Of a DNA stretch of 64,000 bases, positions 17,658 to 25,975 are shown in pieces. Both the position numbers and the translations under genes were made by a program. Origin of the DNA: JACIYW01 sp014359745 (GTDB lineage Bacteria; Pseudomonadota; Alphaproteobacteria; Rhodobacterales; Rhodobacteraceae); NCBI GenBank assembly GCA_050433985.1, contig JBNPWE010000016.1, positions 1 to 64,000 on the forward strand, in the 5' to 3' direction. Position 1 is the stretch's first letter. Each line of letters opens with the position of its first letter. The notes beneath the pieces were generated by a model. The model saw nothing but the letters and a program-made list of their open reading frames with translations, was not told where the DNA came from and searched no databases.

Positions 17658-19307
17658 TCACGGTTTTGGCCCTTTCAGACGGTCAAGCTGTTCTTGATAG
17701 GCGCGGGCGAATTCGCGGCTGAACAGGTCGTGGAATTCGTTTTCGGCCTGGTCCGATATCTCGGCGAACAGCTTTTCATAGACTTCCCAATACCGGGCCT
17801 TGCGGCCCCGCAACAGCCCGGTCAGCCCGCCGCCGGTTTCGATCCTGCTTTCCAGAACCCTGGGATCAAGCCGCGCCAGAACCCCGCGGATCGCGGCCTG
17901 CATGCCGGTGACCATCGCCACCTCATGGGCCTTGATATCATCGAGCGCCTCGATGGTGGCGGCGTCGGCGTCCAGATAGCCCTGGCGCGCCGGGCGCACC
18001 AGCGCTTCCACCGCCTGTTCGGGGCTGACCGAGAATTTCAGCGGGTTGTTGGCGCCGCGGCTGATCATCGTGGCGTTGATGCGAAATTCCGACTTGATCG
18101 AGGTGCGGGTCATCAGAATTTCGCGCAGCCCCCCGACCATAAGCGCCATCACCCGGCCCATGCGCGCCATCGTGTCGGTCAGCTCGGCATCGGGGATCGC
18201 CAGATCCCCGGCCCCGGCGGCGGCAAGAAAGGCGCGCGCGGGCGCATCCGCTGCGGCGGAGGGGGCAGGTGGCGGCGGCGCGGGATGTGCTGCGGGATGT
18301 GCGGCGGGATGCCGGGTTTGCGGGCGCGGCAGATCGGGGCGTTCGCGCGGTTGGGGGGGGTGCGAATCTTCGGCGAAAGGATCGGCGGGGGATGATGATG
18401 CAATGCCAGGGGGCACGGCGGCGGGCGTGGCGGCGGGTTCAACCGGGGAAGCGATTGGGGGCGCGACCGATGGCGCAGGCGGAAACGGCTCGGCCGGGGG
18501 CACGGGTCGCGCAGGGGCCGGGCGCAGGGGTGGCGTGGCGGGCGGCGCAGGAATGCTTTCGGGAATGCTTTCTGCGGACGGGGCCAGCAGATCATCATCC
18601 CAGTCTTCGGGGATCACCGGTGCGGCCTGATTGCGCGGGGTGAAGGCATCCAGCGGCGAGGCCCCGTGTTGTTGCGCCGAGGCCCCCTGCCCGGCAAAAG
18701 GATCGGCGGCGGGGCCAAGCAGCGGCGCGTCATCCTCGCCCAGCGGCGGCAGCAGCCCGTCTTCGTCGAATGCCTCCTGGCGTATGGCGCGCGGCCCGGT
18801 CGGGCCTGTGCCGCCGTCCAGCAGATCATCCAGGAAATCGCCGCCGCCGCCGGGGGCCGACCGGCCCGGATCATCCAGCAGATCCAGCCCGCCCGCATCG
18901 CGATCGGCCCGGCCCGGCGATATCGGCGCCTCGGCCGCCGGATCGGCCAGCCCGGCCATCGGATCTTGCGATCCGCGCGCCCCCATCGCATCGCCGGTGA
19001 TCGACACCACCAGTTCATAGGCGCCGATCGACAGGATGTCGCCATCATGCAGCGGCGTCGAGACCTGCCCCAGCGGCACCTTGCCATAATTCAGAAACGT
19101 GCCGTTCGACGACAGATCGATCACCACGATATTGCCGTTGTGGTTCTCGATCGCGCAATGGTTCTTGGAAATGATCCGGTCGGGATCGGGCAGTTGCAGA
19201 TCGTTGGCATCGCCCCGGCCAATGGTCAGGCTGGGCCCCGCCATGGTGACGGGTTCGCCCTTGCCCGGCACCATGCCGGTGGATTGGAAACGCAGGGTCA
19301 CAGGCAT
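17658..19307 (-). CDS. tagH: T6SS FHA-domain protein (TagH/Fha)
   Basis: 549 residues. The N-terminal FHA domain (about 25-95) shows phosphothreonine-binding motifs GR (30-31), SKNH (47-50) and LSSNGTFLN (65-73). A long Pro/Ala/Asp-rich disordered linker (about 110-365) follows. The C-terminal 180 residues resemble the T6SS-specific Fha C-terminal domain, including LDPRVLES and KARYWEVYEKLF. Known Fha proteins bind phosphorylated T6SS partners and are targets of PpkA and PppA. GGAGG within the end of the PAAR gene serves as its ribosome site. Confidence 0.94.
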   Translation of the reverse strand: MPVTLRFQSTGMVPGKGEPVTMAGPSLTIGRGDANDLQLPDPDRIISKNHCAIENHNGNIVVIDLSSNGTFLNYGKVPLGQVSTPLHDGDILSIGAYELVVSITGDAMGARGSQDPMAGLADPAAEAPISPGRADRDAGGLDLLDDPGRSAPGGGGDFLDDLLDGGTGPTGPRAIRQEAFDEDGLLPPLGEDDAPLLGPAADPFAGQGASAQQHGASPLDAFTPRNQAAPVIPEDWDDDLLAPSAESIPESIPAPPATPPLRPAPARPVPPAEPFPPAPSVAPPIASPVEPAATPAAVPPGIASSSPADPFAEDSHPPQPRERPDLPRPQTRHPAAHPAAHPAPPPPAPSAAADAPARAFLAAAGAGDLAIPDAELTDTMARMGRVMALMVGGLREILMTRTSIKSEFRINATMISRGANNPLKFSVSPEQAVEALVRPARQGYLDADAATIEALDDIKAHEVAMVTGMQAAIRGVLARLDPRVLESRIETGGGLTGLLRGRKARYWEVYEKLFAEISDQAENEFHDLFSREFARAYQEQLDRLKGPKP

Positions 19308-19314
19308 CGGGCGG

Positions 19315-19605
19315 TCAGCCTCCGGTCAGAACGGTGAAACAGCCAAGGGTGATCGCCCCCCCGGCGGCGCACTGATCGCCGATCCGCGCGGCGGGCAGTT
19401 TCTGGATCAGCACCGTGGCCGATCCCTTGGCGACAGGATGGAGCACCGGCGGCAGGATGCCCGCGCAGATATCGGTGACACGCGCGGCGGGCAGGTATTG
19501 CACCAGCACCGTGAGGGCGCCGGGCGCGGTGATCGGCAGCGGGCTGCCCACGGTCAGCGGGCAGATATGCATGTCGGTCAGGCGGGCCTGTGGGGGGCCG
19601 GGCAT
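19315..19605 (-). CDS. PAAR-domain spike tip protein
   Basis: 96 residues covering a complete PAAR domain with no extension. It starts MPGPPQARLTDMHICPL, then PITAPGALTVLVQYLPAARVTD and AKGSATVLIQKLPAARIGD, the repeated hairpin pattern that forms the conical tip on VgrG. The conserved metal-binding His and Cys occur in DMHICP and DQCAAGGAITLGC. Its start overlaps the preceding gene's stop by one base (TGATG). The lack of a C-terminal toxin means an effector would have to bind non-covalently. Confidence 0.93.
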   Translation of the reverse strand: MPGPPQARLTDMHICPLTVGSPLPITAPGALTVLVQYLPAARVTDICAGILPPVLHPVAKGSATVLIQKLPAARIGDQCAAGGAITLGCFTVLTGG

Positions 19606-20306
19606 CAGGAAGCTCCTTTCGGGAGTGTCGGCGCGGCGGGCGCCGCCCTGGCCGGCGCCGGTTCCCTGGGGTCCACATTGCCATTGCCGCCACGGGCAAT
19701 GTCAAGACCGCGATCGATCAGCATTTGCAGATGATCGTCAAAGCGGGCGCTGTTGGCCCTGGCCGACAGCATGTTCATGGTCTGCACCATCGCCGCAACC
19801 GCGTTGGGCGGCGCGGGAAAATCGGCGAATTCGCCCGGTCCCAGCGTGCCCGCGGCATAAAGCGCGGCAATCGCGCAATAGACCGTGTCGTCATTGGCGG
19901 CGGCGGTGTCGATGGCCTGTTTCGCGGCGGCGCGGCTGTCGTCATTGGGCTGGAACACCCAGGCCTCGGCGGCGGCCAGCGGGCGCGGCACCTCCTTGCC
20001 CCCGCCAGCCCGGTCGGGGCCAGCCCGGTCGGGGCCAGTCAGGTCGGGGCCAGCCCGGTCGGGGCCAGTCAGGTCGCGCGCGGCCAGGCAGGCCCACCAC
20101 ACCGCCTGGCGCGGGGGCAGTGCCGCGGCCAGCAACTGCATCACGTCAAGCCAGGCCGCGGCATCGGCCAGTTCGCCCAGCACCGCGGGCACCAATGCCG
20201 CGGCGGGGGCCTTTACCGGCGTCTCAAGCGTGATGTTGCAGCGCGCCAGAACCCGCGCGGCGGGTTCGGGTGGCAGTTTCTTCAGATCGTCGAACCGCGC
20301 GCCCAT
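19605..20306 (-). CDS. T6SS-associated protein of unknown function with GPD pentapeptide repeats
   Basis: 233 residues from the ATG at 20306, which has a strong GGGAGG site; the upstream in-frame ATG at 20330 lacks one. It lies between vgrG and the PAAR gene and is coupled to PAAR. It is mostly alpha-helical and Ala-rich, with LPPRQAVWWACLAAR and AAIAALYAAGTLGPGEFA stretches. It may belong to a family I recall as DUF6931, seen in T6SS loci, but I am not certain. A tandem 15-bp repeat (20008-20075) encodes xGPDx units in the middle of the protein. The VgrG-PAAR position suggests an adaptor or chaperone for loading the spike; that is inference. Confidence 0.7.
   Translation of the reverse strand: MGARFDDLKKLPPEPAARVLARCNITLETPVKAPAAALVPAVLGELADAAAWLDVMQLLAAALPPRQAVWWACLAARDLTGPDRAGPDLTGPDRAGPDRAGGGKEVPRPLAAAEAWVFQPNDDSRAAAKQAIDTAAANDDTVYCAIAALYAAGTLGPGEFADFPAPPNAVAAMVQTMNMLSARANSARFDDHLQMLIDRGLDIARGGNGNVDPREPAPARAAPAAPTLPKGAS
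20008..20075 (-). repeat. 15-bp tandem repeat encoding (T/A)GPD(R/L)
   Basis: Four and a half 15-bp units, GCCCGGTCGGGGCCA or GTCAGGTCGGGGCCA on the + strand, at 20008, 20023, 20038, 20053 and 20068. Units are nearly identical and in frame, so copy number can change without a frameshift. Confidence 0.85.
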
Positions 20307-20332
20307 GGCGGTACCTCCCGTTGTCCGCATCT

Positions 20333-22417
20333 CTAGTTGATCAGCGTCACGCCGCCCTTGAGGATCAGCGAGGCCGCGCCTTCGACCTTGGTCACCGCCT
20401 GCCCCGACACGGTGACGGTCGGGGCCTTGATCGTCACCCCCGCATTGTCGATGGTGATCGACGATCCGCCCACCGACAGCTTGATCTCTATCGCCGCCGA
20501 GATGGCGATCTTGGCATTCGAGCTTTCGGTGATATTGCCCGACACCGTGACATCGCGCTTGCCCGATACGCTCAGCGCCATGTCCGAGGCCACGGTTTCG
20601 GTCAGATTGGCGCCGATGTCCATGGTGCGGTCGGCGCCCACGGTCAGGCTGTCGTTCACGCCGATATCCTCGGTCTTGTCGGTGGCGATGGTGCGGAATT
20701 CGCTGCCGGTTTCCACCGTCAGGGTCTTGTCGCCGGTCTTGATGGTTTCGGTCTTGTGGTGGTGGATGGTCTGGGTCAAGTCGCCGGGGTCTTTCTTGTC
20801 GAGGCCGATGTTGATGACCGCGTTGTTTTCCACCGTCTGGAAATAATCCTTTTCGGAATGGAAGCGGATGAATTCCGCGTCTTTCTTGTCTTCGAACACC
20901 AGTTCGTTGTAATTCGCGGCCCCGCCGCCCTTGGTCGATCGGGTCTGGATGCCCGATTGGGTCATGTTGGCGGGCAGCGCATAGGGCGGCATGGTGTCGG
21001 CATTATAAAGCATGCCGGTGCAGATCGGGCGATCGGGATCGCCATCCTCGAACTGGATCACCACCTCCTGGCCGATGCGCGGGATGGCGACAAAGCCCCA
21101 GCCCTTGCCCGTCCAGGGCATGACGGTGCGCACCCAGCAGGTGGTGTTCTCGTCGCGCTTGCCCTCGCGGTCCCAGGGGAACTGCACCTTTATGCGGCCG
21201 TATTTGTCGGTGTAGATCTCTTCGCCCGCGGGGCCGGTGACCGTGGCCAGCAGCAGGCCGGGGATGCGCGGCCAGGGTGTCTTGCGCGGGGTGCGATAGG
21301 GGGTGGCCCTGGGGATCACGTCGAAGATGCAGCGATAGGTATCGGTATTGTCGGCGTCGAACAGCAACCGGCCGGGCAGGATCTGGGCGCGGGTTTCCTC
21401 ATCTTCGTAATCGGTTTCGATCTGGATCAGATGGGTGGCGCGGGTGATCAGGTAATCGCCGCTCCGCGATTTGTCGACCATGTCCCGTAGGGTGAAGGTC
21501 TGGCCCACCCCCATGGTGCGCACATTGCCGACGCCCGCGCGGGTGTCATGGCGCGCCGCCTCGGCCTCCATGCGGATGCGGGCATATTTGTCGCCAAGCG
21601 CGGTCTTGCGATGCGGGCCGGGATAATCGTAAAGCTCGGCGTCCTTGTGGCTGTGGCTGCCCTTGGGGATTGCCTTGATCGCCTTGAGATCGGCGCGCGG
21701 GTTCTCGAAATCGTAATCGGTCAGCGTGACCTTGCCAGAGGTCACCCGCCGCGACCCCTGCCATTCGAACACATGATCCTCGCGGCGGCGGTATTCGGCC
21801 TCGCGCAGGTAGAAATCGATACTGGCATGTCCGGGCACCGCCGCATGGGCGCCCGCATCGTCGGCGATGACCAGGGTTTCCTTGCCCTGCCGCATCTCGG
21901 ACCAGTAATAGATGCCCTCTTCCTCGAACAGCCGCGACAGAAAGTCGAAATCGGTTTCGCGGTGCTGCACGCAATAGACGCGCGCGCCGGTGCCCCTGGC
22001 CTTCATGTCGAAATCGGCAAAGCCCATTTCGCCGAAGATCTTCTTGGCGATATCGGGCACGGTCATGTCCTGGAATATCCGGTTGTCCGATGTCCGGGTC
22101 AGGAACCACAGCCAGGGCCGCAGTTGCAGGGTGTAAAGCCCCAGGCCCTGATACAGCCCCAGCGCCTCTGCCTCGATGCAGGTGCCGCCGAACTGGCGCC
22201 AGCTTTCATCGGCGGCCTGGATTTCGATGGTGATCGGCTGGCCGACCACCTTGTCAAGATCCAGCGCCCGGTCGGGCGACATGAATTCGACGGTGGTGCG
22301 GGTCAGTTCGGAAAATCCTTCTTCGATCCGGGCGGCCTTGATGAACATGCGTTCGCGCGGCAACGGGCCCTTGATCCGCACCTGCCGGTTTTCCAGAACG
22401 GCCTTTTCAGCTGACAT
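20333..22417 (-). CDS. tssI: T6SS spike protein VgrG (TssI)
   Basis: 694 residues. The N-terminal gp27-like region includes the signature of VgrG proteins with KIFGEMGF, YCVQHRETDFDFLSRLFEEEGIYYWSE (residues about 120-175). The gp5-like OB domain with PRIGQEVVIQFEDGDPDRP follows, then a beta-helix with repeated T-hydrophobic-T strands to the C-terminus. There is no added effector domain, and the end is close to the minimal VgrG length. AAAGGAT precedes the start. It is flanked by two genes with GPD repeats and followed by PAAR, consistent with a spike module. Confidence 0.96.
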   Translation of the reverse strand: MSAEKAVLENRQVRIKGPLPRERMFIKAARIEEGFSELTRTTVEFMSPDRALDLDKVVGQPITIEIQAADESWRQFGGTCIEAEALGLYQGLGLYTLQLRPWLWFLTRTSDNRIFQDMTVPDIAKKIFGEMGFADFDMKARGTGARVYCVQHRETDFDFLSRLFEEEGIYYWSEMRQGKETLVIADDAGAHAAVPGHASIDFYLREAEYRRREDHVFEWQGSRRVTSGKVTLTDYDFENPRADLKAIKAIPKGSHSHKDAELYDYPGPHRKTALGDKYARIRMEAEAARHDTRAGVGNVRTMGVGQTFTLRDMVDKSRSGDYLITRATHLIQIETDYEDEETRAQILPGRLLFDADNTDTYRCIFDVIPRATPYRTPRKTPWPRIPGLLLATVTGPAGEEIYTDKYGRIKVQFPWDREGKRDENTTCWVRTVMPWTGKGWGFVAIPRIGQEVVIQFEDGDPDRPICTGMLYNADTMPPYALPANMTQSGIQTRSTKGGGAANYNELVFEDKKDAEFIRFHSEKDYFQTVENNAVINIGLDKKDPGDLTQTIHHHKTETIKTGDKTLTVETGSEFRTIATDKTEDIGVNDSLTVGADRTMDIGANLTETVASDMALSVSGKRDVTVSGNITESSNAKIAISAAIEIKLSVGGSSITIDNAGVTIKAPTVTVSGQAVTKVEGAASLILKGGVTLIN

Positions 22418-22453
22418 CGAAACATCCTTTCTCGGTTGCGGCCTGGCCGGGCA

Positions 22454-22882
22454 TCACGGGGTTTGCGGCGGCGGCCCGCCCCGCCCCGTATCGTCTGGCC
22501 CCGTATCGTCTGGCCCCACATCGTCTGGCCCCACATCGTCTGGCCCCGTATCGCCCGAACCATCCGGCGAAACCGCCGGGGCGGCATATTCGAGCAGATC
22601 GTTGTCGCGGCGCAGCCGGGCGACGATATCGGGGTTGATCCCCCAGAAATCCGTCACCATGCGGTTGGGGCCGATATAGCGGCGCAACTCGAAGATATCG
22701 GCGCAGCGGATGCAATGCACCGGCCTGGGAAAATAGCCGCGCCCCAGCAGCATCGGGTTGAGAAATTCCTTGCCCTCGCACAGCCAGTAGCTTTCGTTGA
22801 TCGCGAGCAACAGCATCCGCGGCGCGTCTTCCCCGCCCCCATCCCTGCCGCCGCCATTGTCGCCGTCATCGGTGTCGCGCAT
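22454..22882 (-). CDS. Hypothetical protein with C-terminal GPDD repeats, T6SS operon
   Basis: 142 residues from the ATG at 22882, which overlaps the upstream stop by one base (TGATG); a GTG lies one codon earlier. After an Asp/Gly-rich start there is a compact region with LLLAINESYWLCEGKEFLNP, a CIRC motif and WGINPDIVARL. The tail consists of DTGPDDVGPDD-type pentapeptide repeats from a 15-bp tandem repeat (22484-22558). I do not recognise a family. The single CxxC could bind metal. Coupling to the TssC-like gene upstream and to vgrG downstream suggests a baseplate, sheath or spike accessory. Confidence 0.7.
   Translation of the reverse strand: MRDTDDGDNGGGRDGGGEDAPRMLLLAINESYWLCEGKEFLNPMLLGRGYFPRPVHCIRCADIFELRRYIGPNRMVTDFWGINPDIVARLRRDNDLLEYAAPAVSPDGSGDTGPDDVGPDDVGPDDTGPDDTGRGGPPPQTP
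22484..22558 (-). repeat. 15-bp tandem repeat encoding xGPDD
   Basis: Five 15-bp units on the + strand, CCCCGTATCGTCTGG or CCCCACATCGTCTGG, at 22484, 22499, 22514, 22529 and 22544 (last one degenerate). The encoded GPD core matches the repeat in the gene on the other side of vgrG, but the DNA unit differs. Confidence 0.85.
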
Positions 22883-25053
22883 CACAATCCCTCCAGCAGG
22901 GCGGCCAGTTCGTCATCCATTTCACCGGGTGCGGCGGCGCCATCGGTGGGGGTGTCTTCGAACCCGGCCAAGAGCGCGTCAAGATCGTCAAGCCCCGCAT
23001 CAGAACCGGCATCCGCATCCGCGCCTTCCAGATCGGCCAGCAGATCATCCAGATCATCCGCCGCCGCCACATCCGGTGCCGCATCCGGTGCGGGGATTTC
23101 CATTTCCAGTTCCATGGGCGCCGCAGGCGTCGCCCGCGCCGGGGTGGCTGGTGCGGCCCCGGCACCGGGCACCGTACCCGCCCAGGGGCCCAGCACCGGC
23201 GCCCCGGCCAGCGACTGGAACCCGGCCAGCCGCACCGCATCGCGCCCGCGCGGGCTGACCAGCGCCATCAGCCCGCGCGCCACCGCGCCTTCCAGGCTGT
23301 CCAGCGTCAGGTTGCGGTCGGTGCAGGGCAGCGCCACCTGATCGCCATGGCGGTCGGTGACATGGTGGAACGGCATCTCGCCCAGGCTCATCACCGAACC
23401 CAGCTCCATCCGGGCGGTGTTTTTCACCTTGGCGCGCGTCGCGGCCAGCAGCGTGGCCACCGCCACCACCGGGTTGGCCCAGAGCATCGATTTCAACCCG
23501 GCCTGCGGGGTGAATTCCTCGAACCCGAAGGCATCGATCGGATCGGTGCGCTGGCCATAGGGATGGCGCAGCATGAAGCGCGGCAGGCACAGCCCGACAT
23601 AGCCCGCCTCGGGCAGGGCGCGCAGGGCGCGCCATGCGCGGTCGGTCAGCGGGTGGCGGTCGCGCAGCGGCGTGTCGAGGCAGCCGGGCGACAGCGCCGC
23701 GAAAAACGGCGCATCGACATGCGCGGCGATCCGTGCCAGCCGCGCCAGCAATTCGGCATGGGGCGGGGTTTCTTCGAACGTATAAAGCCCGAACAGCGCC
23801 GAAAACCCGCCCGCGCCGCCGCCGCCCTGATCCTCGGGCAGGGCCGCCCCGGCCAGCAATCGATAAAGGCCCGATTGCGCCAGATCTTCCTGCGCGGCCA
23901 GATCGGCGGCCAGTTCCTCGGCCGAGACATCGTAAAGCGTGATCTCTATCGCGTCGCCGGTCTCGATCCGGCGGGCCAGGAAATCGAGGCTGCGCCATTG
24001 CGCCTCCAGCGCCCGAAACTCGGGGTGGTGCAGCACCAGCCGCATCGCCGACGAGAGCGCGTCATCGACCGCCGCGATCAGCGGCCCGGCCTCGGGCGCG
24101 GGGGCGGCGACCACATGCGGGCCGATGATGCCGGCGATCAGCGCCTCGACCGGGGCGGCGGCGGCAGATGCGGCGGGCGCGGGCGCCCCCCCGATCAGCG
24201 CCTGGAAATCCGACAGGCGGCGGTCGGCGGGCATGTCGGAACCGGCCGACCTGTGCCGCGTCTTCAGCCCGGCGCCATCGCTGACCCCCCAGGCGCGCAG
24301 CCGTTCCACCGCCCGCGCCGAGGTGGCGGGTGCCTTCAACTGGCCGCGCAGCCCCGCCAGTTCGGCAAAAAGCGGCAGGTTTTCATAAAGCGCATCGGGG
24401 TGCAGATCGTCGATATCGCGCAGCGGCACCTCGATCACGCTGGTGCCGCCGTCCTGGGTGGCGACCGGCAGGCGCAGCGTGGTGGCAAAGCCCGCGATCA
24501 CATCGTCGAAGGTATCGACATCCAGCCGGATCGCGCGCCTGCGCGCCAAAGCCTCGCCCACCTCGATCCGGCCCGCCGCCGCGCGCCCGGTGAAATCGCC
24601 CAGCACCGCGATGCGAAACCGTGGCCGGTGCAGCGTGTCGCGATCCGGGCGCGGCGCATCGAGCCTGCCAAAGGGTTCCTGCGGCGCGGCGGGCGGGGTG
24701 GTGGGCGTTTTGGCGGCGGGCGGCGGGGTTTGGGCGGCTGGCGCCGCTTCTGGCCCCGTCTCTGTCACGGGATCGGCCTGCCCGTTCCCAAGCAGATCAT
24801 CCAGCCCCGCCAGCGGATCCTCCGCCGCGCCGCCCTGCGCTGCGGCCCCCTGCGGCGCGGCAGCGCGCAGCGCATCAAGGGTATCTTGCGCGCCATCCTC
24901 GGCAGGTGGTGGGGGGGCGGCGGCAACGCGCAGCGCATCAAGCGCGGATCGGGTCGCATCCGCCCTGGCGGCCGTTGCCGCCGCCTCGTCGGCCTGTTTC
25001 TTCAGACCCGCCGCGCGCAGCGCCGCAAAGGGATCCTTCTTGTCATCAGCCAT
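22882..25053 (-). CDS. Second sheath-like protein: TssC paralogue with TssB-like N-terminal half (ImpD/TssC40-like)
   Basis: 723 residues from the ATG at 25053 (AGGGGAT upstream), overlapping the ion-channel stop by 8 bases. Residues about 1-140 are Ala/Pro-rich and probably disordered. Residues about 140-260 resemble TssB: RFRIAVLGDF, LDVDTFDDVIAGF, RDIDDLHPDALYENLPLF. Compare VMGVMSDL, IDVDNFDSRM and ESMDDFSPAAIARKVEPL in the true TssB here. Residues about 320-620 resemble TssC: HPEFRALEAQWRSLDFLARR versus HADFQQLESAWRGLHYLVNN, then LCLPRFMLRHPYG versus LAMPRFLGRQPYG. A low-complexity acidic tail follows. Rhizobial and Agrobacterium clusters also carry a second TssC-like gene (impD/tssC40), so this is likely that class. 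Its function is unsettled. Confidence 0.85.
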   Translation of the reverse strand: MADDKKDPFAALRAAGLKKQADEAAATAARADATRSALDALRVAAAPPPPAEDGAQDTLDALRAAAPQGAAAQGGAAEDPLAGLDDLLGNGQADPVTETGPEAAPAAQTPPPAAKTPTTPPAAPQEPFGRLDAPRPDRDTLHRPRFRIAVLGDFTGRAAAGRIEVGEALARRRAIRLDVDTFDDVIAGFATTLRLPVATQDGGTSVIEVPLRDIDDLHPDALYENLPLFAELAGLRGQLKAPATSARAVERLRAWGVSDGAGLKTRHRSAGSDMPADRRLSDFQALIGGAPAPAASAAAAPVEALIAGIIGPHVVAAPAPEAGPLIAAVDDALSSAMRLVLHHPEFRALEAQWRSLDFLARRIETGDAIEITLYDVSAEELAADLAAQEDLAQSGLYRLLAGAALPEDQGGGGAGGFSALFGLYTFEETPPHAELLARLARIAAHVDAPFFAALSPGCLDTPLRDRHPLTDRAWRALRALPEAGYVGLCLPRFMLRHPYGQRTDPIDAFGFEEFTPQAGLKSMLWANPVVAVATLLAATRAKVKNTARMELGSVMSLGEMPFHHVTDRHGDQVALPCTDRNLTLDSLEGAVARGLMALVSPRGRDAVRLAGFQSLAGAPVLGPWAGTVPGAGAAPATPARATPAAPMELEMEIPAPDAAPDVAAADDLDDLLADLEGADADAGSDAGLDDLDALLAGFEDTPTDGAAAPGEMDDELAALLEGL

Positions 25054-25975
25054 CGCTATCCCCTGTCTTGTCCTGCGGGGCGGCAGCCCCATCTTTTCCA
25101 CCACTTTTTCCTGCGATCAGCGCATGCAGCGCCCGGATCTCGTCTTGCAACTGCAAGACATGGGCATCGACCTGGTCGGTTTCGCGGCGCACCAGTTCGC
25201 GCAGCTTTTCGAATTCCTGTTCGGTCTCTTCTTCCACCGCCGCCTGCATGGTGTTGACCAGCAGACCGATAAAGAGGTTGAGCACCGAAAAAGAGGTGAT
25301 CACGATGAAAGGCACGAAAAACGCCCAGGCCATCGGGAATTGCACCATCACCGGGCGCACGATGCCCATCGACCAGGATTCCAGCGTCATGATCTGAAAC
25401 AGCGAATAGGCCGACCGCCCGATGGTGCCGAACCATTCGTCAAAGGCCGCGCCATACATGATCGTCGCCATCACCGAGAACACGTAATAGACCACGCTCA
25501 GCATCACGATCACCGCGCCCATCCCCGGCAGCGCATCCAGAAGCGCCTGCACCACCGCGCGCATCTGCGGCACCGCCGACAGGATGCGCAGCGCCCGGAT
25601 CACCCGCAGCCCGCGCAGCGCCGACAGCCCGTGCCCCTGCGGCAACAGCCCGACACTGACCACCAGCAGATCGAAGATGTTCCAGGCATTGCGGAAAAAC
25701 CCAAGCCCGTAGGCATAAAGCTTCAGCGTCAGTTCCAGAACGAAAATACCCAGCACCAACTGGTCAAACAGCATCAAGAGCGTGCCGAACCGGGCCATCA
25801 GCGTGTCGGATGTGGTCATGCCCAGCGTGGCGGCGTTGACGATGATCAGCGCCAGAATGGTGTTCCTGACCCGGTCGCGTTCCAGAAAGCCGCGCAGCCG
25901 CGCCCGGCCCAGCCCGGCAGGCCCGGCCCCGGCGCTTTTGCCGGGGCCCGGAACGGTATCGGCGATATTGCTCAC
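25046..25975 (-). CDS. Bacterial voltage-gated sodium channel (NaChBac/NavAb family)
   Basis: 309 residues, six hydrophobic segments. S4 carries Arg at every third position (R121, R124, R127, R130) in LRGLRVIRALRIL. The pore loop has the Na+ selectivity filter TLESWS at residues 197-202 (25370-25387), identical to NavAb, followed by MGIVRP. S6 contains FVPFIVITSFSVLNLFIGLLV. A cytoplasmic tail with acidic and leucine heptads (EEETEQEFEKLRELV, QLQDEIRALHALI) fits the C-terminal four-helix bundle. By family knowledge the protein is a homotetrameric inner-membrane Na+ channel. It lies wholly inside the T6SS train, overlapping both neighbours (4 bases with the lysine-rich gene, 8 with the sheath paralogue), so it should be co-expressed with the T6SS. 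Its role there is unknown. Confidence 0.93.
   Translation of the reverse strand: MSNIADTVPGPGKSAGAGPAGLGRARLRGFLERDRVRNTILALIIVNAATLGMTTSDTLMARFGTLLMLFDQLVLGIFVLELTLKLYAYGLGFFRNAWNIFDLLVVSVGLLPQGHGLSALRGLRVIRALRILSAVPQMRAVVQALLDALPGMGAVIVMLSVVYYVFSVMATIMYGAAFDEWFGTIGRSAYSLFQIMTLESWSMGIVRPVMVQFPMAWAFFVPFIVITSFSVLNLFIGLLVNTMQAAVEEETEQEFEKLRELVRRETDQVDAHVLQLQDEIRALHALIAGKSGGKDGAAAPQDKTGDSDG

Noticed and set aside
19605..25053. T6SS toxin-immunity pair next to vgrG
   Set aside because: None of the small proteins near vgrG has a recognisable toxin domain, and the genes are ordered like structural accessories. A toxin of a new type cannot be excluded.
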